DNA of 41,201 nt from Acephala macrosclerotiorum. Taxonomy: Eukaryota; Ascomycota; Leotiomycetes; Helotiales; Mollisiaceae. A program made the translations under genes and the position numbers. The notes under the pieces are model-generated. The model did not search any database and was not told the origin of the DNA. It was given only the letters and a program-made list of their open reading frames with translations. The stretch lies in assembly GCA_014904845.1 (NCBI GenBank), contig MU119565.1, positions 1-41,201 on the forward strand, written 5' to 3'. Below are positions 8,138 through 23,800 of the stretch, in pieces (the stretch's first letter is position 1; every line of letters begins with the position of its first letter).

Positions 8138-11100
8138 CGATCGATATCACTATTTTTTACTCTAATTATAATTTATAAAGATATGCTATTAATTACTATA
8201 CAATTCTTATTTAAGCGCTTTTCAATTTTGATTAGAATTCAAACAAGCGATTTAAAAAATCGCGTAATATAAACGTTCGATTTGATCGATATAAATAATT
8301 TTAATTCTTGTAATAAATCGAACTTCGAAATTTTAAACTCACGAATTAATATTAGAATCTTTAATTATTTTTACATTTTCTACAAATTAAATTTTAATTT
8401 TGTTATTAAAGTTTTTTGTAATTTAATATTTAATATAAAATTTTTTATACGAATTATATAAAAAACGAAATTAATTAATTTGAAAAGATTTTCAATGTTT
8501 TATAATTAATTAATTTTCAAGTTTTTTATAAGAATTTTTAATATTTACAAAGAGAATTATAATAATTAAAATCAATATTTTAATAGTTTTAAATAAAATA
8601 TTAATTTTAATATAATTTAATTTTATATTATAATTCGAAATATTTTTTTAATAAATTCAAAATATTTTATTGTTTATATTATTATTAATATTAATATTTA
8701 TATATTTATTATAAATAATAAATCGTTTTATATTATATAAAAATAAAATTAAAAAAAATTTAAAATCGTTTTAAAAACTTTTTATATTTAAAAAATTTAT
8801 TATTTTTAAATCGTTTATAAAATAAATTTTATAAAAAATAAAAAAATAAATTATATTATTTTAAACGAGATTTTAAAATATTTATTTGTTTTATAAATAC
8901 GTATTTTTTTTTTTTTTTTTTAATTTTTAAAACGAGTATTTTTTTAAACTCGTAAAATTATAATATAATATATTGATATTTTTATTATTTTTTAAATATA
9001 TTAAAAAATTATTAAATTAAATTAATTTTTTTATTATATTATATTTAATTAATAAACGATTTAAATTATAATTATTTTTTAAAGTTTAAAAATAATAATA
9101 ATAATCGAAAATTAATAAATTCGAAAATTCAATTATATTATTAATTAAAATAATAATTATATTAATAAAAACTAATTAAAATATTAATAAAAAAAATAAT
9201 ATTAATATTAAATCATTAATTTTTAATAGTATAATTTATTTTTAAAATTATATAAAAATAATTTACGAAATTAATTTTCGTTTTTTATTTTTTATTAAAT
9301 TATTTATATATTTAAAAAATATAATTTAAAGTTTTTTTAAATTTTAAAATTATTTATTTTATTTAATAAATAATTATATTATTTTTATAGTATTTTACGT
9401 ATATTTTATTTATTTGTCGTATTATAATATATTTTTTAATTTTTGATTATTAAACGTTTTATATTTTATATTAATTAAATTCGTATATTAATATTTTATT
9501 TTTTTAAATTAATAATTATAAAAATATTTATATTTAAAATAATTAATTTTTTAAAATATTAAATATTATAAAATATTTTTATAAATATAAATATATTAAT
9601 AAATTATTATTTTTTTTATTAATTTTTAAAAAATTTAATTTTAAATACGAATAATTATTAATAAATCGTTAGTACGTTATTGATTTTTACAATAGTAAAT
9701 AATTGTATTATAAACGATAAATTACAAAGTTTAATAATAAGTTTTTATTATTAATTTTAAATAAAAAACTATTATCGTTTAAATTAAAAATAATAAAATA
9801 ATAATAAATTATTAATTTAAAAAAATTTATAATTTATATTTTAAAATAAGAATTTTTATTGTTTTGTTTTTAATCGATTATTTTTATATCGCGTATTAAA
9901 TTTTATTTTTAAAAATAAAATATTTTTTATTATTAATAATTTCACGAATTTTATTTATAAAATTTTATTTCGTAATTAATTTTTTTTACAAATTAAATTA
10001 TTTTAAAAAAAAATTTTATTCGATTTAATTTATTAAATATTATAATTATATTTCAAATATTTTAAAATATTATTTTTATTAAAATTAATTAATAAATATA
10101 AAATATTAATTTAATTTTTTCACGTATTATTATTATTGTATTTCGAAAAAAAAATTATATTAAAAATTTAAATATAGAAAATACAAAAAAAATAATTAAT
10201 AATAATATTATTTTGTTATTTTATATTTTTTTTTGATTAAATTATTTAAAGTTTTAATATATATTTTTATTTTATTTTAAATTTTATAATAATTTATATA
10301 AAAATGTAAAATAAAACAATTAAAAATAAATATAAATATTTTTAAATATTTAAAAAATAATAAAATATTATTAAATTATAATTTATTTTTTTTGAAATAA
10401 TTAAAATTTTAATAAAAAATTTTACGTTGATTATAATATTTTAATTGTTTATTTTTCGCGTTTTTATTAAAAAATATAAAAAATTTTAAAAATTTTTTAT
10501 AAAATAATATATTATTTTTCGATTTTATTTTTATTATTATTATTTTTTTTTTTTTTCTCGTAATATAATTTTTATAATAAAAATACGATTTTACGAATTA
10601 TTCGATTTACGAAATAAACGCGAAATATATTTCGTATTATATTATAATAAAAAATAATTATATTTTTTTAAATTAAATAAATAATATTTATAAATAATTA
10701 TATTCGAATTAAATTAAATCGTTTAAATAATTTTATTAATTAATTATTAAATATTAATAATAATATTATTATAAAATTTATTATTTTTTTATTATTATAA
10801 TTTTTTATATGATCGTTTTCGATATTTTATTATTTATTATTTTTTTTTTATTTTTTTTTTATAATCGTATAATATTTAAAAGCGAAAATTTTATTATATT
10901 AATATTTAATATTATAAACGTTTTAAATGTTTTAAATTTAATTTTTTAAAAAAATATGTATTAAAAATAATAAAAATATATATTTAAATAAAATTTTTTT
11001 TTTTTTAAAATATAATTATAAAAATTATAATAAATATTATTAAAATTCGAAAATATATAAAATAAATTTTTATAATATTATTTTTTAAAATTACGATTAA

Positions 11101-12640
11101 TAAAATAATAAAAATAAAAATAAAAAATATATCGAAATTATTAATTTAATATTATTTATAATTAATAAAAAATTTATTAAAAAATTTATATAATAAAAAA
11201 AAATTATAATAATTAAATTTATTATTTTAATCTATTATAAAATAAATAATAAAAATTAATAAAAATATTAATTATAATAAAAAAATTTATATAATATAAA
11301 AATTATTAATATAATAATTATTTTATTTTATTGAAATATTAAATTTAATAAATATTATAAATTATTTTTTAAAAAAATTAATAAATATTATTATATTTTA
11401 AAAGAATATATATTTTAATTATATTAAATAAATCGAATTTCGAATATTCGAATAAATTAAAAATAATTTTTTAAATAAATTAAATTTATTATATATATTT
11501 ATTATTAAAATATTAAAATTAATTTAAAATAATAAATTTAATATATAATATTTTAACGATAAAAAACGTCGTATAAATTTATAAATAATTACGTAATTAT
11601 TTTAATTAAAAACAATTTAAAACGATTTATAAAAAATATTTATATAAAATTCAAAATAAATAAATTGTTTTTTATATTATTTCAATTTAATATTAATAAA
11701 TTAATTAACGTTTTTTTTATTATTTTCGTATTTTTAAACGATTTATTATATATTTTTTTTAATAAAATTCGATTTTTAAAATATTATAATATTATATAAA
11801 TTATTGAAAAACGTATATTGAATTTTTAATTAAATTATTTATAAATTATAAAAACTTTAAATTAAATATAAATCGTTTAATTTAACGATAAAATAAATAT
11901 TAATAAAAATATAAAAATTGATTTTTATAAATTTTAAAAAATTTTAATTTTAATTATTCGAAAAATTATATTTTTTAAATCGTTTATTTGTACGATTTTT
12001 TTAAAAAAACAATTTATATTTTATTAATTATTTAATTTTACGAAAAAAAACTTTTTAAAATTTTTTTTTTAATAATACAATTAATACTATTTAATATTAC
12101 GTTTAAAATAATATAAAATTTTATTTATTAATTTTATTTACGATATTATTGTAATTTTTAGAAATTTGCAAAATTATATACGATAAATTATTTTAAACGA
12201 GATTCGTTAAATTCGATTTTAATTAAAATTACTATACGTAATAACGATATTTCGTTTCGATATTAAACATTATTTTATTAAATATATTTTTCGCTTTTAA
12301 CGTCGTTAATATAATTTTTTATACTTTTTATCGTTGATTTTTTATTATATATTATTTTATTTATATTAATATTTATCGTATTAATTTAATATTTTTATTA
12401 ATCGAGCTTTTTATTATTCACTAATTATAAAACAAAATTTTACTATTTTCTATGAATTAATCGTTTTACGAACGAAGTTTAAAATATTATAAAATTTGAA
12501 TAAATTGTAACGATAATATAAAATAAAAAAAAGCGTTAATTTAAAAATTCGCGAAAATATAAATAAAAATAAAAAAAAGAAGTTTATTATATGAGTTTAT
12601 AGTACGTTTAAATAGTAATTGTATTTATTTTATTGATTAC
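8138..12640. other. RIP-saturated AT-rich block
   Basis: About 4.5 kb of A/T with CpG as the main remaining G/C context. The first 200 bp or so (8138-8340) still retain scattered C and G, so mutation deepens away from the gene remnant. No ORF, no readable reading frame and no clear long repeat by eye. Confidence 0.8.
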
Positions 12641-12649
12641 GATTCAAAG

Positions 12650-13440
12650 TAAAGCGAAAAATCGAAAGTCAAATTCAAGTAATACTTTATCAATTGAAAC
12701 CGTCGTCAACTCTCGCTAAGCAATTTAAGTTTTTCGGGAGTGCTTGATTGCGATAGTATACACTTATATATACTATACTTCTAACGGCGTACTTTCTCGT
12801 GCAATCTGCGCTGAAGGAACGCCGAAGTCTCAATAGAGAGTTCGATTTCGCTATTACAAGGTGCCCTGGTCGTCTTCTAAGGACTTGGGCTCGATTCAAG
12901 GCAAATTACGTACCATGTACAATGCATTAATGCCGACACAGTCCACTTGATTAGTTATAAATGATATCTCTGTACGGATAGAATGGGATGATAAGAAAAA
13001 GTATAATCATTCCGCAACAAGGAAGCCTGTGCGACCTGTCTAACAACGTCCATTTACTCATGGAATGGAAACAAGATTCAAAAAGCTCGCAAGGACTTCG
13101 GTGATCGCAGAACAATGATGCGTGAGCTTTAGCGCGCTTCAAAGAAACGGACTTTCGTTCGAACTTGAGAATTACGCCACTTCTTCCTGGATACCGTCAG
13201 TCGTTGCCCGCAATGGCTTAGGAGTATTGCCCAGATCATGCATAAGTCATGGCCATCGTCAAGTCTAGAGAGCTTTGATGCAAGGAGCGCTGCATGCTGT
13301 CACTAGCAAGGGGATTCCTGATCGAGAGACCGACGGTGCAATTCTCCGTTTAACCGTTTTACAACGAATCAAAGTCTCCGAGCTGAAAGTATCCTATGAA
13401 GAGTTCATACAATTATATTAGTAGAGTGAATTCTAAAGTT
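12650..13440. other. ordinary-composition island with no intact gene
   Basis: About 0.8 kb with normal dinucleotides between two saturated blocks. All six frames are interrupted. The longest stretches are about 50-70 codons. The plus-strand frame ending at a TAG near 13420 has five internal stops, two of them TGA, so the pattern differs from the glutamine-only stops of the coiled-coil remnants. Short plus-strand segments in shifting frames look faintly protein-like (for example a KPV, then LSNNVHLLMEW stretch around 13030-13075), but I cannot assign a family. It may be a frameshifted transposase or gene relic, or intergenic DNA. Confidence 0.35.
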
Positions 13441-16400
13441 TGTCGCAATTGCGCTATCGAACTTTTCGTTCAAATATAAAAAAGCAATACTTTTTTTTTT
13501 CAAATTATTTCTTTTTCAATTTCTTTTTCATTTTTTTAAATATTTTTATTATTTTATATTATTACGAAAATAGTATTTATAAAATTCGATTTAATAAAAT
13601 ATTGCGATAATAAACGTATACTTTATATTAATATTAGTTTGAAAAAAGTTCAAAAAACTTATAATAATTTAATCGCGATTTTTAAAGCGAGAAAAAAATG
13701 AATATACTCTTAAAAAAATTCTCGAAATAAAAAATTTAAATATAATACTACGAAAATATATTAATCGTAAAAATAAATTAATTAATAGTAATTAACGATA
13801 ATATAAATCTCGTTAAAACGAATAATTTCTATTTAAAAACTAATTAATTATAATTATCGCATTAAAAAAAAAAAATTAAACAAATAAAAAATTCGTTTTA
13901 AATTATTCGCGAATTTATAAATAATTTTAATCGATTAAAAAAATTCGTATAATCGAGTAAAAAAATTGTTATTATTAGTAAAATCGATATTTTTATTAAT
14001 ATAAATTATAAATTGAAACTCGTTTATAAATTTTTTTATTAATATTAATTTATTTAATTTTTATTTTTAAAAATATATAAAAATTTAAACAAATTTTATT
14101 TAATCGCTTTTTTTATTTTTTTTTAAACGAAATAATTCGTTTTTATTTTATAATTCGTAATATATATAAACGTTTATATTCGAATTTAATCGAGTTTTTA
14201 TTTTTCTATAAAATTAAAAACGAATTTACGTAAACGAGTTTTTATTTTTAATATTATATATAAAATATTAATTATATTAAATATTTATTATTTGATTTCA
14301 ATATTAAAATAATACGTTTTTATAATCGAATTAATTAAATTTAATATGAAATATATAATTAAATTTGTAATTATAAATTATATTTGTTTTACGATTTCGA
14401 TTTATTATATTATTAAAAATATTTATAAAAAATTAAATTCGAATATTAAAAAATAAATAATAATTAAATATTAATAAATTAAAATTTAATATATTTTTAT
14501 AAAAAATTGTAATAAAATTATTTTTTTAAATAATTTTAAATTATTTAATTAATATACGTTTATATTACTATAAATTATTTTTAATTTTATTATCGTATAT
14601 AAATTATTTTTAAAAAATTAAAACGTAATTTAATACGAATATTATATATAAAAATTATTATTATAATTTAAATATTTAAATAAAAATTATAAATATATAA
14701 TACGATTTTATTTTTTTTAGTTTTTTTTATTTTAAACGTATTCGTATAAATTAATTAAATTCGTAATATCAAACGAATATAATATATTAAAAAATTTAAT
14801 TCGTAAAAATTAATTATATAAATTATAATATTAATTAATAAAATTTATAAATCGATTTTTTATATTATTTTTATTAAACGTTTTTTTATTATATCGATTT
14901 ATATTTTAATAATCGCATTTTACGATTTAATTTAATCGATTTTTTATAAAAAATTTATTATTTGAATTTTAATAAATTTTTAATTTCGAGTATTAAATAA
15001 TTATTTAATATATTTTAAATAAATCGTAATATTAATTTTCAATACAAAAATAATAATATTATTATAATTTTGAATTAAAAATAATTTCTCGTATAAACTT
15101 TTAAAATAAATTTTTATTATTATAAATTATATTTAAAAAAATCGAATAAATTCTTTTTATTATTAAATAAAAATAATAATATTTTTATTTTTATTTTTTT
15201 GTTTTATTTTTATAATATTATAAAAAGAAAATATAATTTATTAATAAAAAATATTAATATAAAAAAACTCGCAAAAAAACGTATTAATTTATACGAATTT
15301 AATAAAATTTAATTAAAATAATATTAGTTTTTAATAATTTATTTTTTTTAAAAATTTTAATTTCGATTTTATTTTACAAAATTTTTTTTATTCGAATTAT
15401 AATAAATATAATATATAACGAATTTATAATAATAAAAAAAATAATCGATAATTATAAAAAATTAAAAAAAACGAAATATAAAAAAATTATAATAATTATA
15501 ATAACGATTAAAATTATATAAATATTTAAAACTAATTTATATATATAATATTGAATAAATAATAATAAAAATACATTTAAAACAATTATATTAATAGCGA
15601 CTTAAAATACGTTTTTAATATAAAAACTTTTAATTATATTTAATTATAATTTATAATAAAATTTATTATATTTAATACAAATATAAAAAATCGCGTATTA
15701 AAATAAATCGAATTTAAAATAATTATTAAATAAACGATATATTCGATTATAATAACGATATTAAATTATTTATAAATAAAATTTTTAAATTATTATAATA
15801 TATAAATACGTTAAATTTATTATATATTAATAATAAAATTAAATTAATTAAAACAATTTTATTAAATCGTTTTATTAATATTATTCGATTTTTAAAAATA
15901 ATAAAAATTATAATATTAATTATTAATATAAAAAAGAACTAATTAAATAAAATAATATAATAATATTTATATTTTTAAAATATTAATAAAATAAATAATT
16001 AAAAATATATTTATAAATAAAAAAATTAAAATAATAAAAATTAATAGAAAAAAAAAATTGTTTTATAAATAGTATTATAAAAGAATTAAAATTATAATTT
16101 TAAAAAATATATTTCCAAAAATAATTATAATAGTAATTATAATATTTATTTTATTTTAATTAAAATAAATAATTTTTTAACGTTTAAAAATATATTTATA
16201 AAAATATATTTATAAAAATATATATATAAAATTTCATAAAAATTTATTTTTAAAAATAAAATATTTATTTATAAATACGTTCAAAATTTTTATATTTATT
16301 TTAAATAATTTTATTTAATATAAAATTAATAAAATTAATAAAAATATTAAATTATTAAAATTAATTTTAATTAAATAATAATAAATATATCGAAATAATC

Positions 16401-19400
16401 GTTTTATTTTAAAATCGTTTTTAATATATTATTTTAATATTCGAATTATATTAATAATAAGTTTTTTTAATATAATATATTATTTAAATTTTTTATTATT
16501 TTTTTATACGTATAAAATAACGAATTACTATATAAAATTAAAAATAATAATATTATTATAATAAAATTCTTTTAATATATTATAATATAATACGTAATTA
16601 TTATAAGAATTCGATTATTATATAAATATATAAAATTGATTTTATAAAATTAAAAAATTATTTTAAAATATATAATATTTATAAATTATTATTTTAAACG
16701 TTATATTTATTTTACAAATATAAAAAATTAATATTTATAATAAATTTATTAATAAAAATTCTTAAAATAATCGAATTAATATTTCGATAAAAATAAAAAT
16801 ATCGTTTAATTAATTATTATATATTTAATAAAATTATCGATTTTTTTATAATAATTAATAATTTTAAATTTAATTTTTTCGAATAATTAAACAATATTAT
16901 AATCGATTTAAAAATTTATAAATTTAAATATAACGATTTTTAATATAATTAAAAATACAAATTAAATTTTTTTAGTAATTTATTATTTCGAAATAATTAT
17001 ATCGACAATATAAAAATTATAAATTTAATTATTTAATAATATTTTTCTCGAGATTTCTAATAAATATAATTGAATAAAAATTATATTATAAAATAATTTT
17101 ATAGAAAAATTTATTTTTTATTATATTAATTATTAAAATAAAATTTTAATTTTAATATATTAATTAATTAATATAAATTTTTTAATTTTAAAAAGATTAT
17201 TAATTATTTAATATTATTAATATTTTTTTTAAAATATAGTAAATTGTTTATACGCGAAATATTAAATAAATAAAAAATTTATATGATTTATAATATAAAT
17301 TCAACGTAATAATCATTTAATAAAAATTTATTTTATACGATTTTAAAAATTTTACGCTTGAAAAATAATAATATTAAAAATTTAAATTTTTATTAAACGT
17401 TTCGTATATTGCAATTAATTTATTTTAAATATTAAATTTTTAATTTCGTTATTTTATAAAGTTTGTTTTCGTTTATTTAAAAAATTTAAAATTGAAAAAA
17501 ATAAAAAAAATATAAATTTATTTTTAAAATATAAAAATATATAAATTTTTATTAATAAATATTTAATTTATATTCGATATAAATTATTTTTATTATATGT
17601 TTTTAAAATATTATAAAGTATAAAAAATTAATTTAATTAATTTAATTAAAAAATAAATTTTTTTAAAAATTTAATATATATTAATTTTTTTTTATATTTA
17701 ATAAATATTAAATATTATTATTTATAATATATATAAATTGCAAATATTATATTTTTTAATATTTTATTAAATAATTTTAATTTTAAATTATTTAAATAAA
17801 ATTAAAACGTAGATAATAATTTTATATAATATTTAATATTATAAAAATCGTTAAATTATATATTAATTTCGTATAAATTATAATAAAAATATACGAATAA
17901 TATTTGAACGTATTTATTTTTATTTTAAATTCATTAAAATCAAATTTAAAAATTTTTATAATAAAAAATTTAAAACTATTTATTATAATATAATAAAAAT
18001 TATAATATATTATTTGAAATTTAATTGATTAATTTAAAAAATATAATATAATAAAAATTATAATATAATATTCGAAATTCGATTAATTGATTTAAAAAAT
18101 ACAATATAATAAAAATTATAATATAATATTTAAAATTTTATTAATTAATCGTATAATTATAAAATAATAAATATTATTATAAAATAAAAATTATAATATA
18201 ATTAATATTATAATAAAAATTAATTAATTAATTATATAATTATAATTTAATAAAAATTAAAAAGTATTTTATAGAAATTTAATTATTTAAAATTTAAAAC
18301 ATTTAAAAAACAATATATAACGTTTTTTATATTAATCGATATAAAAAGAAAAAATAAAAATTACTATTAAAAAATATTATATTATTTTTAATTAATAAAA
18401 TAAATAATTTTACGAAATTTATTTTTATATTTTTTTTTACGCGAAAATTAATATCGTTCGAATAATTTAAATAATACGTTTTAATATTTTTTAAAAATAA
18501 ATTTTTTTATTATAATATTATAAAAATTTATTTATTTTTTTCGAGAATATTTTTAAGAATTCGATTAATCGATTAAAAACTTTTTACGTCGTAAATATTT
18601 TATACGATTTAATACAAATAAATATTTATTACGTTATTTTTTAGTAATTTTTAAACGTTTAAATATTAAAATTTATTAAATTTAAATTTTTTTTTCGATT
18701 ATTAATATATATTTTATAATAAAATTATTATATAAAAATTTTTATTTAATTAAATATTTAAACGCGTAAAACGTTTATATTGTATTAATATTATTATATT
18801 AAATAATTTTTTAAATAATATACGTTTTTGTAAATTTTTTGAATATTTAATAATAATTATAAATATTAAATTATAATAATTACAATTGTAACAAATAAAA
18901 ATAATTTTATAACGTATAATTTATATTATTTTTTTAAATTAATTTTATTTTATTTAATTTTTATCGATAATTAATAATTAGTATTAAAATTATTATTATT
19001 AAATTTAACGATATTAAAATAATTAAACGCGTATAAAATATTTTATTCGTTTATAATTTTCGACGTATTAATTAAAATTATTTCAAATATTAATTTATAT
19101 ATTATAAATTTTATTCGAATTTTATTAAATTTAAAAATATTATTAATATAATTTTTACGTTTAATTAAATTTAATATAATAATAAACGATTATATTTTCA
19201 ATAAAATATATATATTATTTTCGTTTTAATTTGTATTTTTTAAACGTTATATATTAATTATTTTTCGAGATATTATTTTCGAGTTTTATTATATTATATT
19301 TATAATTTAATATTTTAAAAAAACTATTTATTATTTTATAATATTAAAATTTAATTTAATTAATATTTAATTTATTATTTGTATTTAATTAATAAAAAAA

Positions 19401-20593
19401 TTTCAATATATAATCGTTATATATATAAAAAATAAACTTCGAACGATTTAATACGTTTTACGTAAAATAAAAAACTTATAAAAAATCGTAAAATTTTTAA
19501 ATTATTTCGTTAAAAGAATTCGAGTAAATATAATTTTAATAAAATTAAAAAATTTAAAATATAAATCGTTTTTAAATCGATTATTTATTTTATTTCAATT
19601 AAAAAAAAAAAATTTTAATTTAACGAATTTAAAAATTGAAAATATTTTTTAAATATTTAATAAAATTATATATAAATTAAAATATTTTTATTTATTTTTA
19701 TTTAAACGTTGAATTTATTTAAAATAATTATTAAACATTTATAAAATATTAAAAAATTTTAATAATTTAATTTTTTTTAAAACGTTATATTAATATATAT
19801 TTATAATTAATACAAATTAAAAATTGTAAAACGATATATTTATTTTTATAATATGTAATAAATTGTTAATTTTTTTAATAAAAATATATATATAAATTCG
19901 AATATAATTATAATAAATTAATAATATAAATAATTTAAATTGTTAATTTAATATGAAAAAATAAAATCGAAATATTAAATTTATTTTTTATATTAATAAA
20001 ATCGTTTTTCGTTTTTTCGAGATTAATAAATTATAAAAAAAAAATTTTATTTGAAATAAATAAAAATCGATTTAAAAGCGATTAAAAAACGATTAATTTT
20101 ATATACGATATTTATTATATTATAATTATTTGTAGAATTATAAGATTTTTTTTAAAATTTTTTTTTAAAATATATTAATTATTTTAAATACGACGATATA
20201 AAACGCATTAATTTTATTTTAAAAAATATTAATTAATAATAATAAAAATTTATATATTATTTTAATAATATAAAAAAAACGTAAATATTTATTATTAATA
20301 ATCATTTAAAGTTTATAAAAAAAATAAACGTAATAATAATAAAATTAATTAAAATAAAAATCTCGATAATATTATTTATAAACAAAAAAAATATTATATA
20401 AAAATTTTAAAACGAGATAATCTTTTTTTAAATAAATAAAAATATTATTAAAACGCGATTTTAATAAAGTATTTTAATTATTAATAAAATAATTTTTTTA
20501 TTAAAATTTTTTTAATTAATATATTATATTTTGAAAATAATTATATTATTATAAAAATTTTTATCGATTTTATAAAATATTAAATTAAAAAAA
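13441..20593. other. RIP-saturated AT-rich block
   Basis: Seven kilobases of A/T with CpG retained; no ORFs and no legible frame. The one internal structure I could resolve is the 58-bp tandem array at 17995-18168. Short A/T microsatellites occur throughout (for example tandem tttataaaaatata around 16195-16225). Confidence 0.8.
17995..18168 (+). repeat. 58-bp tandem repeat, three units
   Basis: Units 17995-18052, 18053-18110 and 18111-18168 each begin aaaaattataatat and share a middle block of (g/a)aaattN-gattaatt type. Units 1 and 2 are nearly identical and unit 3 diverges in its second half. A degenerate fourth unit may start near 18187. It survived RIP with the period intact, so the array predates or accompanied the mutation. 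Confidence 0.6.
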
Positions 20594-20830
20594 TACTATT
20601 ATCGATTTAATTATATAATCGTTTAAACGATCGATTAAATAATTCGAATTATAATTTTTATTACTTTTAATAATAATTGTTTTAATATTTATTTTTTAAT
20701 TTTACGTTTATTTTATTTAATTATATAAATAAATAAATGTTTTTTTTTTAGAAAAAAACAAACAAAATTAAATTATTAATATTAGATTAAAATTTTAATA
20801 TTTTATAATTTGTTTTCGAATATATTAATA
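20594..20830 (+). repeat. 5' LTR
   Basis: Aligns with 26575-26810 with essentially one net 1-bp gap. Most differences are C/T or G/A, and this copy usually carries the T or A state (for example ttatataatcg here against tcatgtgatca in the 3' copy). The alignment stops sharply after gtattaata or atattaata on the right and near tacta on the left. The canonical TG...CA ends are not visible, probably lost to RIP. Confidence 0.75.
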
Positions 20831-23800
20831 TTAATTAATAATTAATTTAATCGTTCGATTATAAAATAATAAAATTATTTAATAAATTATACTCGTATAA
20901 AAAACTTTTAAAAAAATAAAATATTGAAAATTTAAAGCGTTTTTACGATTAATTTCATTTTATTTAATTTTACGTTTTATCGCGTATCGATAGTAAATAT
21001 TTAATTGTAATTCGCTTATTATTATTGAAATAATTTTTCGAGTATTTTACGAAACTCGAAAAACTTTTTTAAAATTTTTTAAATACAATACGAAACTCGA
21101 AATTACACGAAATTTAACGATTATTTTACGAAAATCGTATTATAATATTTATCGAATTTAATTTATTATTATAAAATATTTTTTTCGAGTAAAATAAATT
21201 TTAATTAAAATACGATTTTTATTATAAAAAAAATTAAAATTAAAAAATAAAAAATCGATTATTTTTCGATTTTATATAATATACGAAAAATTAAATTAAA
21301 AAAATTAAAAAAAGAAAAAAAAAGAACGATAATTTATAATTAGAATTTAATTTAATATATTTTAATTAAATTACGATTTAATTCGTATAAATCGCGTAAA
21401 GTATAAAAATTAATTTATAGAACTTTTTTCGTAATAATAAAATTTACGTTTTTACGATGTAAATAAATTTAATAATATTGTAAGCACTAAAAATAATCGC
21501 TTAAAAAATAGTATTATTAGAGTAATTCGATTAAAAAATTAAAAAAATAAATACTTCGAAAAAAAAATATTTAATTCGTAGAAAAATATAAATAATTCGA
21601 TCGAAACGAAAAAGAAAAATCGAATACTTATAAATAAAATTTTTAAAAATAGAAACTTTAAAAAAATTAAAAAATATTAAATTTTATTAAAACTACTAAT
21701 TATATAAAGATTATTATACGAGAAATTTCAAACGAAAATATTTTTAACGACGTTTTTAAAATTTATAATATTCGATAAATATTTTTTAATATTAGAAAAA
21801 TTTTTATCGTTTAATTCGATTTTAAAATCTCGATATTTAACGCTAATTTCGTTATTATCGATATTATTAATCGAATTGATATTATTAAAAAATAAAAAAT
21901 TATTAAAAGATTTTAATCGAACGATATTTAATTTCAATAAAAAATTAATTATTTTTATAAAAATTTATAATAATAAATTTAAATATTACTAAAAAAAAAA
22001 TTTATTAAATATATCGATACGAGTATTTAAAGATTTATATTCGAAAATAAATATTAAACTCGAAAATTATTATAACGCGTTTTCGATTATATTTACAAAT
22101 AAAATTAATAAATTTTATTATTAAAAGCTCGCTAAAAAAAATTTATTTTTCGATAAAATAATTAAAATCGTAAAATTAAATTTCGAAATCGAAAAACGTT
22201 AAAATAAAATATTTAATTAGTAAAATACGATTATATTTATTATAATTCGAATATAAAATTTAAATAAAACGATTTTTAAATATTTTGAAATATTATATTA
22301 AAAATTAATTTAAAAATAATTTAATTTACGTTCGAATATACGAATAAAAATTATTATATAAAATAAATTTTATTACGTTTATCGAAACGTATTAAAATAT
22401 TATTAAACGTTTTTTCGATTTTTATCGAGTTTTTAAACGATATATAAAAATATTTATAACGTGATTTGATTTTAAACGAAAATAAAAATAGTTTTTAAAA
22501 CTTTTATAATTAGAAAAAAAAAAGTTTATCGAGATACAATCGAATTATATTTTATAGACTATAAATATTACAATAAAAATATTTAATATAATAATTAAAT
22601 TAATTATAAAAAATTAATAATATATTAAAACGAGAAAAAGTATTTCGTTTATAAAAACTCGAATTATTAAAGTATTTATTATACGCTAAAAAAAAGAAAA
22701 AAAGTATACAACGATTTTAAAAAATCGAAATCGTTTAATAAAAATAAAATAATTTAATTTGTAATTAAATTCGAAAAATTAAATTTCGATATCGTTAAAA
22801 AATACGAATAATTCGTCGTTAAATTTACTAAAAAAAGAAATTTATACGAAAACGATATTACGTAATCGATTAATTATTTTATAATATTTTACGATACGAT
22901 TAATAAATTTAAAATTATTAAATTATTCAATTACTAATTAATTTATTATATAATATCGAATATTATAATATAATTGAAATTATTTTTAATATTTATTAAT
23001 ATAAAAACGTATTTAATAAACTATTACGCATTAAACGTTTTTATAAGTATTATAATCGATATTAGCGTCGTTTAACGATCGATTATCGACGAAAATTAAT
23101 ATTTAATTTTTTAATGAATTCGAAACGTTAAATTAAACGAATTTAAAATTAGAAAAATAATAATTAAATTTAAAATCGATAAAATTTTATTTTTTAAAAC
23201 TATTAATATCGATATACTAATTAAACGTATTACGTTTTACGTAGTTTTAATAAACGTATTTTTTTTATTATACTTTTAAAATATAAATAAATTGCGAATT
23301 AAATTCGATAATTTTAATAACGTATTTATTTAAAATAAACGACGTACGTTTATTATTAAAATATTTAAATATTTTTAAATATTATTTAATTTACTCGAAA
23401 GTTTAATTTATAGTAATTATAAAGTTTTTACGATAAAAATCGATTTTATTATTTATTATTTAATTAAAACGAAATTTAAACGATTATATAAACGTTTCGA
23501 ATATTTATTAATCGTTAAATTCGTGCGAATATTAAAACGTAAAAAATATTTTACGAATTTCGAAAAAATTAAAAAAATAATAAAATTTTATTAATAATAT
23601 TAAATAAATAATAAATTTTTTAATCGTTTTAAATTTATATTACGCGATAATTATAATTTTAATTATTTCGTTTATTTAAACGTATTATAAATCGATAGAA
23701 AATTAATATTTTAAATCGTAAACGAAATTATAATATTTTAAATTACGAAGTTTTTTATTAATATATTAATAAAAAAAGTATAAAACGTTTTTCGAGCGTA

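Noticed and set aside
12690..13142. Minus-strand ORFs of 69 and 63 codons in the 12.65-13.44 kb island
   Set aside because: The 69-codon ORF has a non-ATG start. Neither shows a domain, and open stretches of this length are expected by chance here.
12650..13440. A degenerate Tc1/mariner transposase that could have mobilised the TIR element
   Set aside because: Faint similarity needs frame changes and I could not find the catalytic D...D residues or matching terminal repeats; too weak to claim.
21728..21937. A 69-codon minus-strand ORF inside the retroelement
   Set aside because: An Asn/Ile/Lys-rich translation of mutated A/T sequence, antisense to the element.
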